Of a stretch of DNA of 64,000 nucleotides, positions 35,303-43,127 are shown one piece after another. Numbering within the stretch: position 1 is the stretch's first letter; the number at the start of each line of letters is the position of its first letter. The notes beneath the pieces are model-generated. The model saw only the letters and a list, made by a program, of their open reading frames with translations. It had not been told where the DNA came from and did not search any database. Source of the stretch: Alistipes megaguti (lineage in GTDB: Bacteria; Bacteroidota; Bacteroidia; Bacteroidales; Rikenellaceae); contig NZ_LR027382.1 in the NCBI RefSeq assembly GCF_900604385.1, positions 3,146,076-3,210,075 of the forward strand, in the 5' to 3' direction. The translations under genes and the position numbers were made by a program.

Positions 35303-36607
35303 ATGAAAAAAATCCTCCTCGCCTGCTGCTCCGCCGCACTCTCGCTGGCGGCCGCGGCCCAATCCGGGTATGTGCCCGCTTCCGAGAACATAGCTGCCCG
35401 GCAGCAATTCGCCGACGATCGCTTCGGAATCTTCCTCCACTGGGGTCTCTACTCCCTGCTCGGGCAGGGCGAATGGGTCATGACCAATCAGGATATCGAC
35501 TTCCGCGAATACCGCAAGCTGGCCGGCGCCTTCGCCGCCCCGGCCTTCAATGCCCGCGAATGGGTCACGGCCATCCGGCAGGCAGGTGCCCGATACGTCT
35601 GCTTCACGACGCGCCACCACGACGGATTCTCGCTCTTCGACACCGCACAGTCGGACTACAACGTCGTCGACGCCTCGCCGCTGGGCCGCGATGTCGTCCG
35701 CGAACTGGCCGACGAATGCCGCCGGCAGGGGCTCGGCATCCACTTCTACTACTCGCTCATCGACTGGTGGCGCGAGGATGCACCCCGCGGCCGCACCGGC
35801 CGCGGAACGGGCCGCGACCCCCGAAAGGAGGATGCCGACGCCTATTTCGACTTCATGAAGGCCCAGCTCACCGAACTGTTAACGCAATACGGGCCGGTCG
35901 GCGCCATCTGGTTCGACGGCGTCTGGGATCAGGACCAGAACCCCGGTTTCGACTGGCGGCTCGACGAACTCTACGGTCTGATCCACCGGCTGCAGCCCGC
36001 CTGTCTGGTGATCAACAACCACCACCTGGCTCCCTTCGAAGGCGAGGATGCACAGACCTTCGAACGCGACCTCCCGGGCGAAAACAGCGCCGGATTGTCG
36101 GGCCAGGAGGTGAGCCGCCTGCCGCTCGAAACCTGTCAGACGATGAACCATTCGTGGGGATACCGCATCACCGACTGCGACTACAAGCCGGTCGACGAGC
36201 TGGTACGCTATCTGGTCGGAGCGGCGGGGCGCGGCGGCAATCTGCTGCTCAACATCGGGCCGCAGCCCGACGGCCGGCTGCCCGAAGCGGCCCTCGAACG
36301 GCTCGCCGGAATCGGAGAGTGGCTCGAACGCCACGGCGAGACAATTTACGGAACGCAGGCCGGGCCCGTGACGCCGCGTGCGTGGGGCGTCACGACCCGC
36401 CGGGACGACAAGGTCTATCTCCACATTCTCGACTGGCCCGACACGGAGCTCTTCGTCCCCCTGCAGGGGCTGCGCGTGCGTCAGGCCACGGCCTGCGACA
36501 GCGGGGAGCGGCTCGACTTCCGGCAGAACGACGACGGCGTCGTCATCCGTCTCGGAGAGCGGACCGCGGCCCCGGACCACATCGTCGTCCTCACCATCCG
36601 CCAATAG
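35303..36607 (+). CDS. Alpha-L-fucosidase, GH29
   Basis: A 434-residue exported glycosidase (signal peptide ending SLAAAAQ). GH29 features are clear: FGIFLHWGLYSLLG near residue 42, YVCFTTRHHDGFSLFDT near 97, FYYSLIDWW near 148 and the nucleophile Asp in AIWFDGVWD near 213. The family releases alpha-linked fucose with retention. The C-terminus holds the usual beta-sandwich. It is monocistronic with its own promoter and ends three bases before the convergent SMR gene. Fucose removal would suit a host-glycan forager. Confidence 0.93.
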   Translation: MKKILLACCSAALSLAAAAQSGYVPASENIAARQQFADDRFGIFLHWGLYSLLGQGEWVMTNQDIDFREYRKLAGAFAAPAFNAREWVTAIRQAGARYVCFTTRHHDGFSLFDTAQSDYNVVDASPLGRDVVRELADECRRQGLGIHFYYSLIDWWREDAPRGRTGRGTGRDPRKEDADAYFDFMKAQLTELLTQYGPVGAIWFDGVWDQDQNPGFDWRLDELYGLIHRLQPACLVINNHHLAPFEGEDAQTFERDLPGENSAGLSGQEVSRLPLETCQTMNHSWGYRITDCDYKPVDELVRYLVGAAGRGGNLLLNIGPQPDGRLPEAALERLAGIGEWLERHGETIYGTQAGPVTPRAWGVTTRRDDKVYLHILDWPDTELFVPLQGLRVRQATACDSGERLDFRQNDDGVVIRLGERTAAPDHIVVLTIRQ

Positions 36608-36610
36608 GTC

Positions 36611-36931
36611 TCAGTGCACAAGCTTCAGCCCCACGATTCCGATGAAAACCAGCGTCAGGAAGAACATCCGCCAGAAGGTCACCGCATCGTGGAAGCAGAA
36701 TATCCCGATCAATACGGTACCGATGCCCCCGATGCCCGTCCAGACCAGATAGGCCGTGCCCATCGGGATCTCCCGCTGCGCCCAATAGAGAAACAGCCCG
36801 CTCAGCCCCATCGACAGAACCGACAGCAGCAGAAAGAGCAGATGATAACGCGCACTGAGCGCCGCCAGCTTGAAGCCCAACGGCCAGCCCAGTTCAAATA
36901 ATCCGGCCAATGCCAAATACCACCATGCCAT
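36611..36931 (-). CDS. sugE: Small multidrug resistance family exporter (SugE/Gdx-like)
   Basis: A 106-residue protein of four membrane helices. The essential Glu of the SMR family is Glu13 (LAGLFELGWPLGFKLA). The second and third helices read SMGLSGLFLYWA and MGTAYLVWTGIGGIGTVLIG, typical of the family; the GLFELGWP pattern favours the SugE/Gdx group, which exports guanidinium or quaternary ammonium ions. It has its own promoter. Confidence 0.88.
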   Translation of the reverse strand: MAWWYLALAGLFELGWPLGFKLAALSARYHLLFLLLSVLSMGLSGLFLYWAQREIPMGTAYLVWTGIGGIGTVLIGIFCFHDAVTFWRMFFLTLVFIGIVGLKLVH

Positions 36932-36954
36932 ACGATGTTGTTGTTGAGATCGTG

Positions 36955-36962
36955 CAAAGGTA
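36955..36962 (-). promoter_or_regulatory. -7 element for the SMR gene
   Basis: TACCTTTG on the minus strand, 24 bases before the start; GTTG lies 20 bp further upstream, one base off the -33 consensus. Confidence 0.6.
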
Positions 36963-37090
36963 GCAAAATTTCCGCGCTGCAGCAACGTCCCGCGGAGCCG
37001 TTTGCGGGGTGTCGGGCAGGGGGGGGGCCGGACTGGAAGCCGGGTAGGTGTCGGGCGGGAAGTCAGGCAGGAGTCGGGCAGGCACAAAAA

Positions 37091-37122
37091 AAGGAGGCAT
37101 CCCCTTGCGGGAATGTCTCCTT
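37091..37122 (-). terminator. Terminator after dnaK
   Basis: A 14-bp imperfect stem (AAGGAG, two wobble positions, loop GCAA) followed on the minus strand by seven T. It lies 38 bp after the dnaK stop. Confidence 0.85.
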
Positions 37123-37159
37123 CGTTTTTAGGCCGGCTCCTCGGTGGAGTCGGACGGCA

Positions 37160-39079
37160 TTATTTCACCTCTTCGAACTCGACATCCTCAGGCTGGCCGT
37201 TGTTGCCACCCTGCTGGCTGCCGGCGTTCGACTGCTGTCCGGCATTGGACTGCGAACTCTGCTGCTGGCTCTGAGCCTGCTGGGCCGAGTAGATGTCCTG
37301 CGAAGCGGCCTGCCATGCGGCATTCAGCTCGTTCATCGCCGTGTCAATGGCGGCAACGTCGGCGTTCTTGTGGGCCTCCTTCAGTTTGGCCAAAGCGCCT
37401 TCGATGGCGGTCTTCTTATCGGCGGGCAGTTTGTCACCGTACTCCTTCAGCTGCTTCTCCGTGGTGAAGATGTTCGAGTCGGCGGCGTTGATCTTGTCGA
37501 TACGCTCCTTCTCGGCCTTGTCCTTCTCCTCGTTGGCCTTGGCCTCGTCACGCATCCGCTGGATCTCCTGCTCGGTCAGACCCGACGATGCCTCGATACG
37601 GATCTTCTGCTCCTTGCCCGTACCCTTGTCCTTGGCCGATACGTTCAGAATACCGTTGGCATCGATATCGAACGTTACCTCGATCTGCGGCACACCACGC
37701 GGTGCTGCCGGAATCCCGTCGAGGTGGAACCGACCGATCGACTTGTTGTCGCGGGCCAGCGGACGCTCACCCTGGCATACGTTGATCTCTACCGAAGGCT
37801 GGTTGTCGGCTGCCGTCGAGAAGACCTCCGACTTGCGCGTCGGGATCGTCGTGTTGGCGTCGATCAGCTTGGTCATCACACCGCCCAAGGTCTCGATACC
37901 CAGCGACAGCGGCGTCACGTCAAGCAGCAGCACGTCCTTCACTTCGCCCGTCAGCACACCACCCTGGATGGCTGCACCGATGGCTACGACCTCGTCCGGG
38001 TTGACCGACTTGTTGGGCGTCTTGCCGAAGAAGTCCTCGACGATCTTCTGGATCGCAGGAATACGCGTCGAACCACCTACGAGGATCACCTCGTCGATCT
38101 GCGAGGCGGTCAGACCTGCGTCGCGCAGGGCCAGCTTGCACGGCTCGATCGTCTTGCGGATCAGATGGTCGCACAGCTGCTCGAACTTGGCACGCGTCAG
38201 CGTCATGACCAGGTGCTGCGGAATGCCGTTCACAGGCATGATGTACGGAAGGTTGATCTCCGTCGTGGTCGACGACGAAAGCTCGATCTTTGCCTTCTCG
38301 GCGGCCTCCTTCAGACGCTGAAGCGCCATCGGGTCCTCACGCAGGTCGATTCCGTGTTCAGCCTTGAACGACTCGGCCATGTAGTCGATCAGCACGTGGT
38401 CGAAGTCATCACCTCCCAGGTGCGTATCACCGTTCGTCGACTTAACCTCGAAGACACCGTCACCAAGCTCCAGAATCGAGATATCAAACGTACCGCCACC
38501 CAGGTCATAGACGGCAATCTTCATGTCGTTCGACTTCTTGTCCAGACCGTAGGCCAGCGCGGCGGCCGTAGGCTCGTTGATGATTCGGCGAACCTTCAGA
38601 CCGGCAATCTCACCGGCCTCCTTCGTGGCCTGACGCTGCGAGTCGGAGAAGTAGGCAGGTACCGTGATCACGGCCTCCGTCACCTCCTGACCCAGGTAAT
38701 CCTCGGCCGTCTTCTTCATCTTCTGAAGAATAATGGCCGAAATCTCCTGAGGCGTGTACTGACGTCCGTCAATGTCGACACGCGGCGTGTTGTTGTCGCC
38801 ACGAACGATCGTATACGGGGCACGCGCAATATCAGCCGTTACCTTGTCATAGGTCTCGCCCATGAAACGCTTGATCGAGAAGACCGTCCGCTTCGGGTTC
38901 GTGATGGCCTGACGCTTTGCAGGGTCACCCACCTTACGCTCGCCTTCCGACGTGAAGGCTACAACCGACGGGGTCGTACGGTGTCCCTCCGAGTTCGGAA
39001 TCACTACGGGCTCATTGCCCTCCATCACTGCTACGCAGGAGTTCGTGGTTCCCAAGTCAATACCAATAATCTTTGCCAT
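37160..39079 (-). CDS. dnaK: Chaperone DnaK (Hsp70)
   Basis: A 639-residue ATP-driven chaperone. The N-terminal phosphate loop MAKIIGIDLGTTNSCVAVME, the YDLGGGTFDISIL motif near residue 195, the substrate-binding domain from about 385 (LLLDVTPLSLGIETLGG) and the Gln/Ser-rich tail ending EEVK are all present. Neither grpE nor dnaJ is adjacent. The start at 39079 gives the standard N-terminus. Confidence 0.98.
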   Translation of the reverse strand: MAKIIGIDLGTTNSCVAVMEGNEPVVIPNSEGHRTTPSVVAFTSEGERKVGDPAKRQAITNPKRTVFSIKRFMGETYDKVTADIARAPYTIVRGDNNTPRVDIDGRQYTPQEISAIILQKMKKTAEDYLGQEVTEAVITVPAYFSDSQRQATKEAGEIAGLKVRRIINEPTAAALAYGLDKKSNDMKIAVYDLGGGTFDISILELGDGVFEVKSTNGDTHLGGDDFDHVLIDYMAESFKAEHGIDLREDPMALQRLKEAAEKAKIELSSSTTTEINLPYIMPVNGIPQHLVMTLTRAKFEQLCDHLIRKTIEPCKLALRDAGLTASQIDEVILVGGSTRIPAIQKIVEDFFGKTPNKSVNPDEVVAIGAAIQGGVLTGEVKDVLLLDVTPLSLGIETLGGVMTKLIDANTTIPTRKSEVFSTAADNQPSVEINVCQGERPLARDNKSIGRFHLDGIPAAPRGVPQIEVTFDIDANGILNVSAKDKGTGKEQKIRIEASSGLTEQEIQRMRDEAKANEEKDKAEKERIDKINAADSNIFTTEKQLKEYGDKLPADKKTAIEGALAKLKEAHKNADVAAIDTAMNELNAAWQAASQDIYSAQQAQSQQQSSQSNAGQQSNAGSQQGGNNGQPEDVEFEEVK

Positions 39080-39204
39080 AATCGTATCTGTTTTTAATTG
39101 TTTATAATTTTCGTCTTCATCGTCCCCTCCGGTCCTTTCTCTTCCAGGTTCCCGTCTCCGGGTCCCCTTCGGTCCGTGGCCGTCGGTTACGCCCGGAATT
39201 CTCA

Positions 39205-39256
39205 CAAACGCCGTACCAATCGGGCACCTCTGCCAATTTGTCAGCATTTTGGCAGA
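39205..39256 (-). promoter_or_regulatory. Inverted repeat and promoter-like site upstream of dnaK
   Basis: A perfect 8-bp inverted repeat TCTGCCAA/TTGGCAGA occupies 39229-39256 with a 12-base centre, about 150 bases before dnaK. On the minus strand the TTGG of its proximal arm lies exactly 20 bp before GGCGTTTG, which resembles a weak -33/-7 pair. It looks like a heat-shock operator or special promoter, but that role is inferred only from position. Confidence 0.5.
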
Positions 39257-39294
39257 AATCCCCGCCAACACCCCCTTCCACCCGGCATTTTGTC

Positions 39295-39580
39295 ACCCCT
39301 TTAAAAAAGGGGTTCTAGGGGCGGCCGGACCTTTACAGGGTTTCTCAACGTCACGTCCGCTCCCAATACTAGACTTCGGGGGTCTAGGGGCGGCCGGGAC
39401 GTTACTGGGTTTCTCAACGCCACACCCGCTCCCAATAAATACTAGACTTCGGGGTTCTAGGGGCGGCCGGGACGTTACTGGGTTTCTCAACGTCACGTCC
39501 GCTCCCAATAAATACTAGACTTCGGGGTTCTAGGGGCGGCCGGGACGTTACTGGGTTTCTCAACGCCACACCCGCTCCCG
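39295..39580 (+). repeat. Four tandem copies of a 69-73 bp intergenic repeat
   Basis: Copies begin at about 39295, 39369, 39442 and 39515. The last three are 73 bp apart and nearly identical, with alternating ACGTCACGTCC and CGCCACACCC variants. Each has a hairpin or hairpin half followed by TTCTAGGGGCGGCCGG, then ACGTTACTGGGTTTCTCAACG and GCTCCCAATAAATA. The first copy has the perfect stem ACCCCTTT-AAA-AAAGGGGT. The block lies between dnaK and the small HTH gene. Confidence 0.9.
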
Positions 39581-39604
39581 AACAAGACAGCGGAAAAGAT
39601 AGAA

Positions 39605-39735
39605 GCAGTCGCGGCCCTCCGAAACCTGACGACGCCCGGTTGCCCCTAAAAGCCCCGTCTTAAGGGGCCGAGGCAGTTGCGCCCCCAGAAACCGGACAAC
39701 GTTCAGTTGCCTCCAGAAGCCCCTTCTTAAGGAGC
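39605..39735 (-). repeat. Two inverted, diverged copies of the same repeat family
   Basis: On the minus strand two units of about 67 bp read hairpin (GCTCCTTAAGAAGGGGC and GCCCCTTAAGACGGGGC), then TTCTGGAGGC or TTTTAGGGGC, then GCAAC-containing tail. They share the hairpin-plus-AGGGGC design with the block next to them but point the other way. Confidence 0.65.
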
Positions 39736-39741
39736 AAAAAA

Positions 39742-39763
39742 AAGCCTGCGTCTCCGCAGGCTT
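39742..39763 (-). terminator. Terminator after the small HTH gene
   Basis: A 9-bp perfect stem AAGCCTGCG/CGCAGGCTT with a four-base loop; on the minus strand a run of eight T follows. It lies 35 bp after the stop. Confidence 0.88.
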
Positions 39764-39797
39764 CGTTCCGGCTCTCACCGGACAGATCCTTATACTA

Positions 39798-40043
39798 TTA
39801 TTGCTGTTGCTCGCTAAGGATACGCATCGCAACATCAAGAATCGTCGTGTCGTCCAACGTGACAACCCCGCCGTCCGGTCCCGGTTCGAAGTGAACCCCG
39901 ACGCACTCCTTCGCTTCGTGACTCCCTCCGAAGTAGTTGCGGACCGTCTCGACATCGATTCCTAACTCATCTGCAATGCGCTGCGAACTGCCGCTGGGCA
40001 GCCGATCCTTGATACGGCGCAACTCGTTAAATGTGATTATCAT
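39798..40043 (-). CDS. Small helix-turn-helix DNA-binding protein
   Basis: An 81-residue protein starting MIITFNELRRIKDRLPSGS. Residues about 18-40 (SQRIADELGIDVETVRNYFG) form a clear helix-turn-helix. The C-terminal half (HFEPGPDGGVVTLDDTTILD) is a conserved pattern of a small Bacteroidota DNA-binding family that I recognise but that has no assigned role. It is monocistronic, with a clear terminator. Confidence 0.82.
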   Translation of the reverse strand: MIITFNELRRIKDRLPSGSSQRIADELGIDVETVRNYFGGSHEAKECVGVHFEPGPDGGVVTLDDTTILDVAMRILSEQQQ

Positions 40044-40236
40044 ATCCGTAGATTTTATGGTTGATGGTTCTCGAACACTAAATTAATATAATTTTATGGA
40101 TTTACAAAATTTCCAGATCAAAAACCGCAAAAAAATGTAACCCCTTTGTCATCAAAACGCAACAATCTCCACCCTATCCGAAAGCCCGTTCCGACATGGA
40201 TGCAAATCTCCGGCCGACCGACTTCGCAACACAAAA

Positions 40237-40268
40237 AAACGACCGGAAGAATCTTCTCCCGATCGTTT
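40237..40268 (-). terminator. Terminator after the two-domain FKBP-like gene
   Basis: An imperfect hairpin (AAACGA-CGG-AGAA with its complement) followed by seven T on the minus strand, 33 bp after the stop. Confidence 0.72.
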
Positions 40269-40300
40269 GATCCTCGTGATGACGGCACTCGCGGCAATGT

Positions 40301-41890
40301 CTATTCCCCTTCGGCCGGCTCGATGTAGATCTGATAAACCAGCGGCGTATAGGGCGGAATCTCCGTCGAAATGGTTGTCGTCGTCTCCGTCGTGGTATCG
40401 CCGTAGCCGTAACCGTAGTTATAATAGTAGCTGTTCAGATAATTATAATAATAGTTATTGTAATAGCTGCCGTAGTAGCTGTTGCCGTAGTAGCTGTTGT
40501 AGTAGTTGTAATAGTTCAGGTAATCGAGGTAGCTCGACGAATAACCCGTCGATCCGCCGCTCGTCGTCGTACTGCCCGTACGTCCCGTAGCGCCGTAACC
40601 CTGGGTCGAAACCGTGACGAACTCCGCCCACTGTCCGTAGCACAGATTCGGAACCACGTAATAGTAGGCCGAGATCTGACTGCTCTGATCTTCGTCGGGC
40701 GTATAGGTCAGAGCCGAACCCTCCGAGTCGGCCTCCCCGTAGATAATCTCCTTCACCTCGTCGATGTTCGTATCGTAGATGAATCCGTCGAGCATCCGCG
40801 CGATATACCAGATCTTGGCCTCACCGTCCATCCCAACCGAATCCGCATCCCGGCTCTCGAGTCCCGGATGCTTGTACTCCTCGTCGGCATGGAAACGCTT
40901 CTTGAGTGCCTCGGAGATCCGAGCCTCGAGATCCGACCCGTTATACGGCTCGAAGCCCACATCATACGCCTTGTTGTCCCACAGCAGCTCGTTCTTCTCG
41001 CTGCGAACCGGGAAGTTGAAATTCAGGTAGTCGGAGGCCTTCGTCGGATCGTAGCATACGTCGACATAGACCTGGGCCACCGAGTCGCAGGCACTCACCC
41101 ACCGGTAGCCCTTCTCCCGCAGTTTGTAAGGGTGGTTCTCGTCATCGTATCCCGCCGGGATTTTCGACGATCCCTCTTCGTCGCCCTCCTTCGTATAGAG
41201 CCACTGGCTACCGTTGGCCGCACAGAACGAATCCACCTCCGAGCCTTCGCTCTCCAGCGGATTCTTCACGATCTCGCGGATCTCCATCTCGATGATGAAC
41301 GGCCGCTGCGAGCTGAGCGAATACTGGCCTTCGTAACCGCCCTGCCCCTCCACGCCGCTCGAGCTGACGATGCGCGACGGCAGGTAGAGCCGCACCTTCG
41401 AACCCTTGCGCAGCTCGAAATCCTCGCTCAAACCGTGGTCTGCCGCATATTCCGCACTCAGGTGCAGCACGTTGCGCATGGCCAGATACGTCCCCTCCAT
41501 CAGGCTCGTATTGACCGTTCCGCAATAACGGTAATAGGGAACGTAGTGGGTATATTTGGTGAACGTATTGACCAGCTTGGCCTCGGCGGCGCGGCGCGTC
41601 AGTACGATATTGCCGCTCAGATCGCGCCCCGAAAAGTCGAACCGCACCCAGCATGCCGTATCGCGGATCGGCTTGATCGTGGAGAGATCCTCCCCAGCCT
41701 CCAGCACCTCGACGTAATAGCCTCCGTCGCTCTGCAGGTTGCCCACCAACTCCGGTCGGTTCTGGGTCATCCACGCCTCCAGGGCCTGGTCTTCGAACTT
41801 GTCGTAGGATTCGCTCTCCTCCTTGGCACATGAGGCCAGCAGCAATACACCGGCCAGCGGAAGATACAGCAAACGGGTAATCAACTTCAT
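40301..41890 (-). CDS. Lipoprotein with two FKBP-like domains and a Tyr/Asn-rich loop
   Basis: A 529-residue lipoprotein (LLASC, Cys21). Residues about 90-220 end in RKGSKVRLYLPSR and RPFIIEMEIREIV, the pattern of an FKBP-type fold. A second such domain ends GQWAEFVTVSTQGYGATG...EIPPYTPLVYQIYIEP. In that domain, between the YG and IPP positions that FKBPs keep on one loop, lie about 73 extra residues; 48 of them contain 23 Tyr plus many Asn, Ser and Gly (bases 40400-40543). Prolyl isomerase activity is doubtful because the aromatic pocket is poorly kept. It follows the smaller FKBP-like gene by 32 bp. Confidence 0.75.
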   Translation of the reverse strand: MKLITRLLYLPLAGVLLLASCAKEESESYDKFEDQALEAWMTQNRPELVGNLQSDGGYYVEVLEAGEDLSTIKPIRDTACWVRFDFSGRDLSGNIVLTRRAAEAKLVNTFTKYTHYVPYYRYCGTVNTSLMEGTYLAMRNVLHLSAEYAADHGLSEDFELRKGSKVRLYLPSRIVSSSGVEGQGGYEGQYSLSSQRPFIIEMEIREIVKNPLESEGSEVDSFCAANGSQWLYTKEGDEEGSSKIPAGYDDENHPYKLREKGYRWVSACDSVAQVYVDVCYDPTKASDYLNFNFPVRSEKNELLWDNKAYDVGFEPYNGSDLEARISEALKKRFHADEEYKHPGLESRDADSVGMDGEAKIWYIARMLDGFIYDTNIDEVKEIIYGEADSEGSALTYTPDEDQSSQISAYYYVVPNLCYGQWAEFVTVSTQGYGATGRTGSTTTSGGSTGYSSSYLDYLNYYNYYNSYYGNSYYGSYYNNYYYNYLNSYYYNYGYGYGDTTTETTTTISTEIPPYTPLVYQIYIEPAEGE

Positions 41891-41922
41891 ATTTCGTTTT
41901 CCGATTCTAAATCCACATTTTA

Positions 41923-42522
41923 TCATTCTACGGCATCCACCGTAAAGAACCACGCGATCGGGCTTTCGCTCGGAATGGTGCTGAACGAACTGTCGCCGTA
42001 AGCCATGTTGTAGGTCATGTAGGCCTCGACTTCGTCGCCCTCGCGACATCCCAATAACGCAAGACGCAGTCCGTTTAGTATGTTGCCGTTCATCGATACG
42101 TGCAGCGGCTCGAAGGTCCATCCGCCCTCGCCGACACTCAGCCCCAGCTCCTGATAGGCGCTCTCCAGCAGCGGATCGTTCGACCAGAAGGGAAAGGTCG
42201 AGTCGGTAATGTTCGAAAACTCGAACACATAGGCCCGGAAGGTGATCGCCACCGTGGAGTTCTCGCCCACTTCGGGCCGGTTCGCCCGGTCGGGGTCGTA
42301 GACATTCTGGATGTACCGATAGACCGAATTCCCCGCGACCGTATAAAAGGGCAGCTGGCTCCCCTCCTCGACCGAAGTGTCGGGGATCAGCGACGGAGAG
42401 TGGGTCCGCTCCAGGTAGGAGACGAGTTTCTCCCGCTGTTCGGAGAGCGTATCCTCCTCCTGCGAGCACCCGCCCAGAAGCAGCGCCGCAGCACAAAACA
42501 AGATGGCAAAAGGTCGTTTCAT
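41923..42522 (-). CDS. Small FKBP-like lipoprotein
   Basis: A 199-residue lipoprotein (LLLGGC, Cys19). The C-terminal 130 residues look like a diverged FKBP domain: NGLRLALLGCREGDEVEAYMTYNMAYGDSSF and then IPSESPIAWFFTVDAVE, which aligns with the YG...IPPxxPLxFxVEL ending of FKBPs. Catalytic residues are not clearly kept. An ATG two codons upstream (42528) is an alternative start. It is the first gene of a two-gene operon. Confidence 0.72.
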   Translation of the reverse strand: MKRPFAILFCAAALLLGGCSQEEDTLSEQREKLVSYLERTHSPSLIPDTSVEEGSQLPFYTVAGNSVYRYIQNVYDPDRANRPEVGENSTVAITFRAYVFEFSNITDSTFPFWSNDPLLESAYQELGLSVGEGGWTFEPLHVSMNGNILNGLRLALLGCREGDEVEAYMTYNMAYGDSSFSTIPSESPIAWFFTVDAVE

Positions 42523-42537
42523 CGGCATATAATTGTG

Positions 42538-42545
42538 CAAATGTA
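42538..42545 (-). promoter_or_regulatory. -7 element for the FKBP-like operon
   Basis: TACATTTG on the minus strand only 9-15 bases before the two possible starts, which would give a very short leader. No TTTG is seen at -33. Confidence 0.45.
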
Positions 42546-42631
42546 CAAAAACAATCCGATATCCATGAATATGAAACGTAAAAATTCGCCCCGTAGCGTC
42601 CGAACGGACAAAAAAAAGAGGAGAGCCGCAG

Positions 42632-42790
42632 CTATCCTCGTTCCTCGGAATGGTAGGCATAATCCCGGCGTGGGTCCATCAGCCGGTGAAGCCGGCGTTG
42701 CCGCCACACGTAGGCAATCAGCAGCACCACGAAGGCTCCGACCGCAAGGCCGAGCATCAAAAGCAGGAATCCGATCGGAAATTCACCCAT
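42632..42790 (-). CDS. 52-residue single-pass membrane protein
   Basis: An ATG at 42790 opens 52 codons: MGEFPIGFLLLMLGLAVGAF, a hydrophobic helix through residue 28, then a very basic tail (WRQRRLHRLMDPRRDYAYH) and SEERG before TAG. A perfect -7 box TATCTTTG lies 24 bases upstream. The protein looks like a small inner-membrane component with its tail in the cytoplasm; I do not recognise a family. Hydrophobic helix, positive-inside tail and promoter together support a real gene. Confidence 0.65.
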   Translation of the reverse strand: MGEFPIGFLLLMLGLAVGAFVVLLIAYVWRQRRLHRLMDPRRDYAYHSEERG

Positions 42791-42813
42791 GGGTCATTGC
42801 ATTTACAGTTCGA

Positions 42814-42821
42814 CAAAGATA
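42814..42821 (-). promoter_or_regulatory. -7 element for the 52-residue protein
   Basis: TATCTTTG on the minus strand, with a run of T about 19 bp further upstream standing in for the -33 box. Confidence 0.55.
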
Positions 42822-42985
42822 AGGCAAATCTCCTGCCAGAAAAAAAACAGAATCCCCAACCTTGGGCCTTTAGTGCAACTTTCAGGCCTTTTGGGACACA
42901 AATACAACGTTTTACAGGATTTGCGGCAGGCCGTTCAAACCGGGAGTATTCAGAAGTCCCGCTCCCGGAGTCGGAACACTCCACG

Positions 42986-43127
42986 GCCGCCTTGGAACCG
43001 CAGGACGAAGATCGACCTCATGCAGCCGCCCTGGAACCGCATGTGGATCGTCCGCCGGCCGTCTCAGAGCCGCATGGGAATCGTCCCGGCCGCCTCGGGC
43101 CTTCAGCCGGCCGTCTCAGAGCCGTTT
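42986..43127. repeat. Degenerate short repeats next to ruvA
   Basis: Five imperfect copies of GCCGYCTYRGARCCGCA-like sequence start at about 42986, 43025, 43058, 43089 and 43110. The last lies over the 3' end of ruvA, so the array seems to have grown from or into the gene end. Confidence 0.6.

Noticed and set aside
32824..36645. 1273-codon plus-strand frame across secDF and the fucosidase gene
   Set aside because: It runs antisense to secDF and then out of frame with the GH29 gene. The composition (Arg, Leu, His, Asp) is that of a shadow.
36935..39097. 720-codon plus-strand frame opposite dnaK
   Set aside because: Antisense to an unmistakable dnaK; no independent signal.
39249..39518. Open frames across the 73-bp repeats
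   Set aside because: The encoded peptides repeat only because the DNA does. The frames have no starts with ribosome sites, and 73 is not a multiple of three, so the frame shifts in each unit.
39295..39580. Possible CRISPR array
   Set aside because: The units are contiguous and nearly identical without unique spacers, and no cas genes are near.
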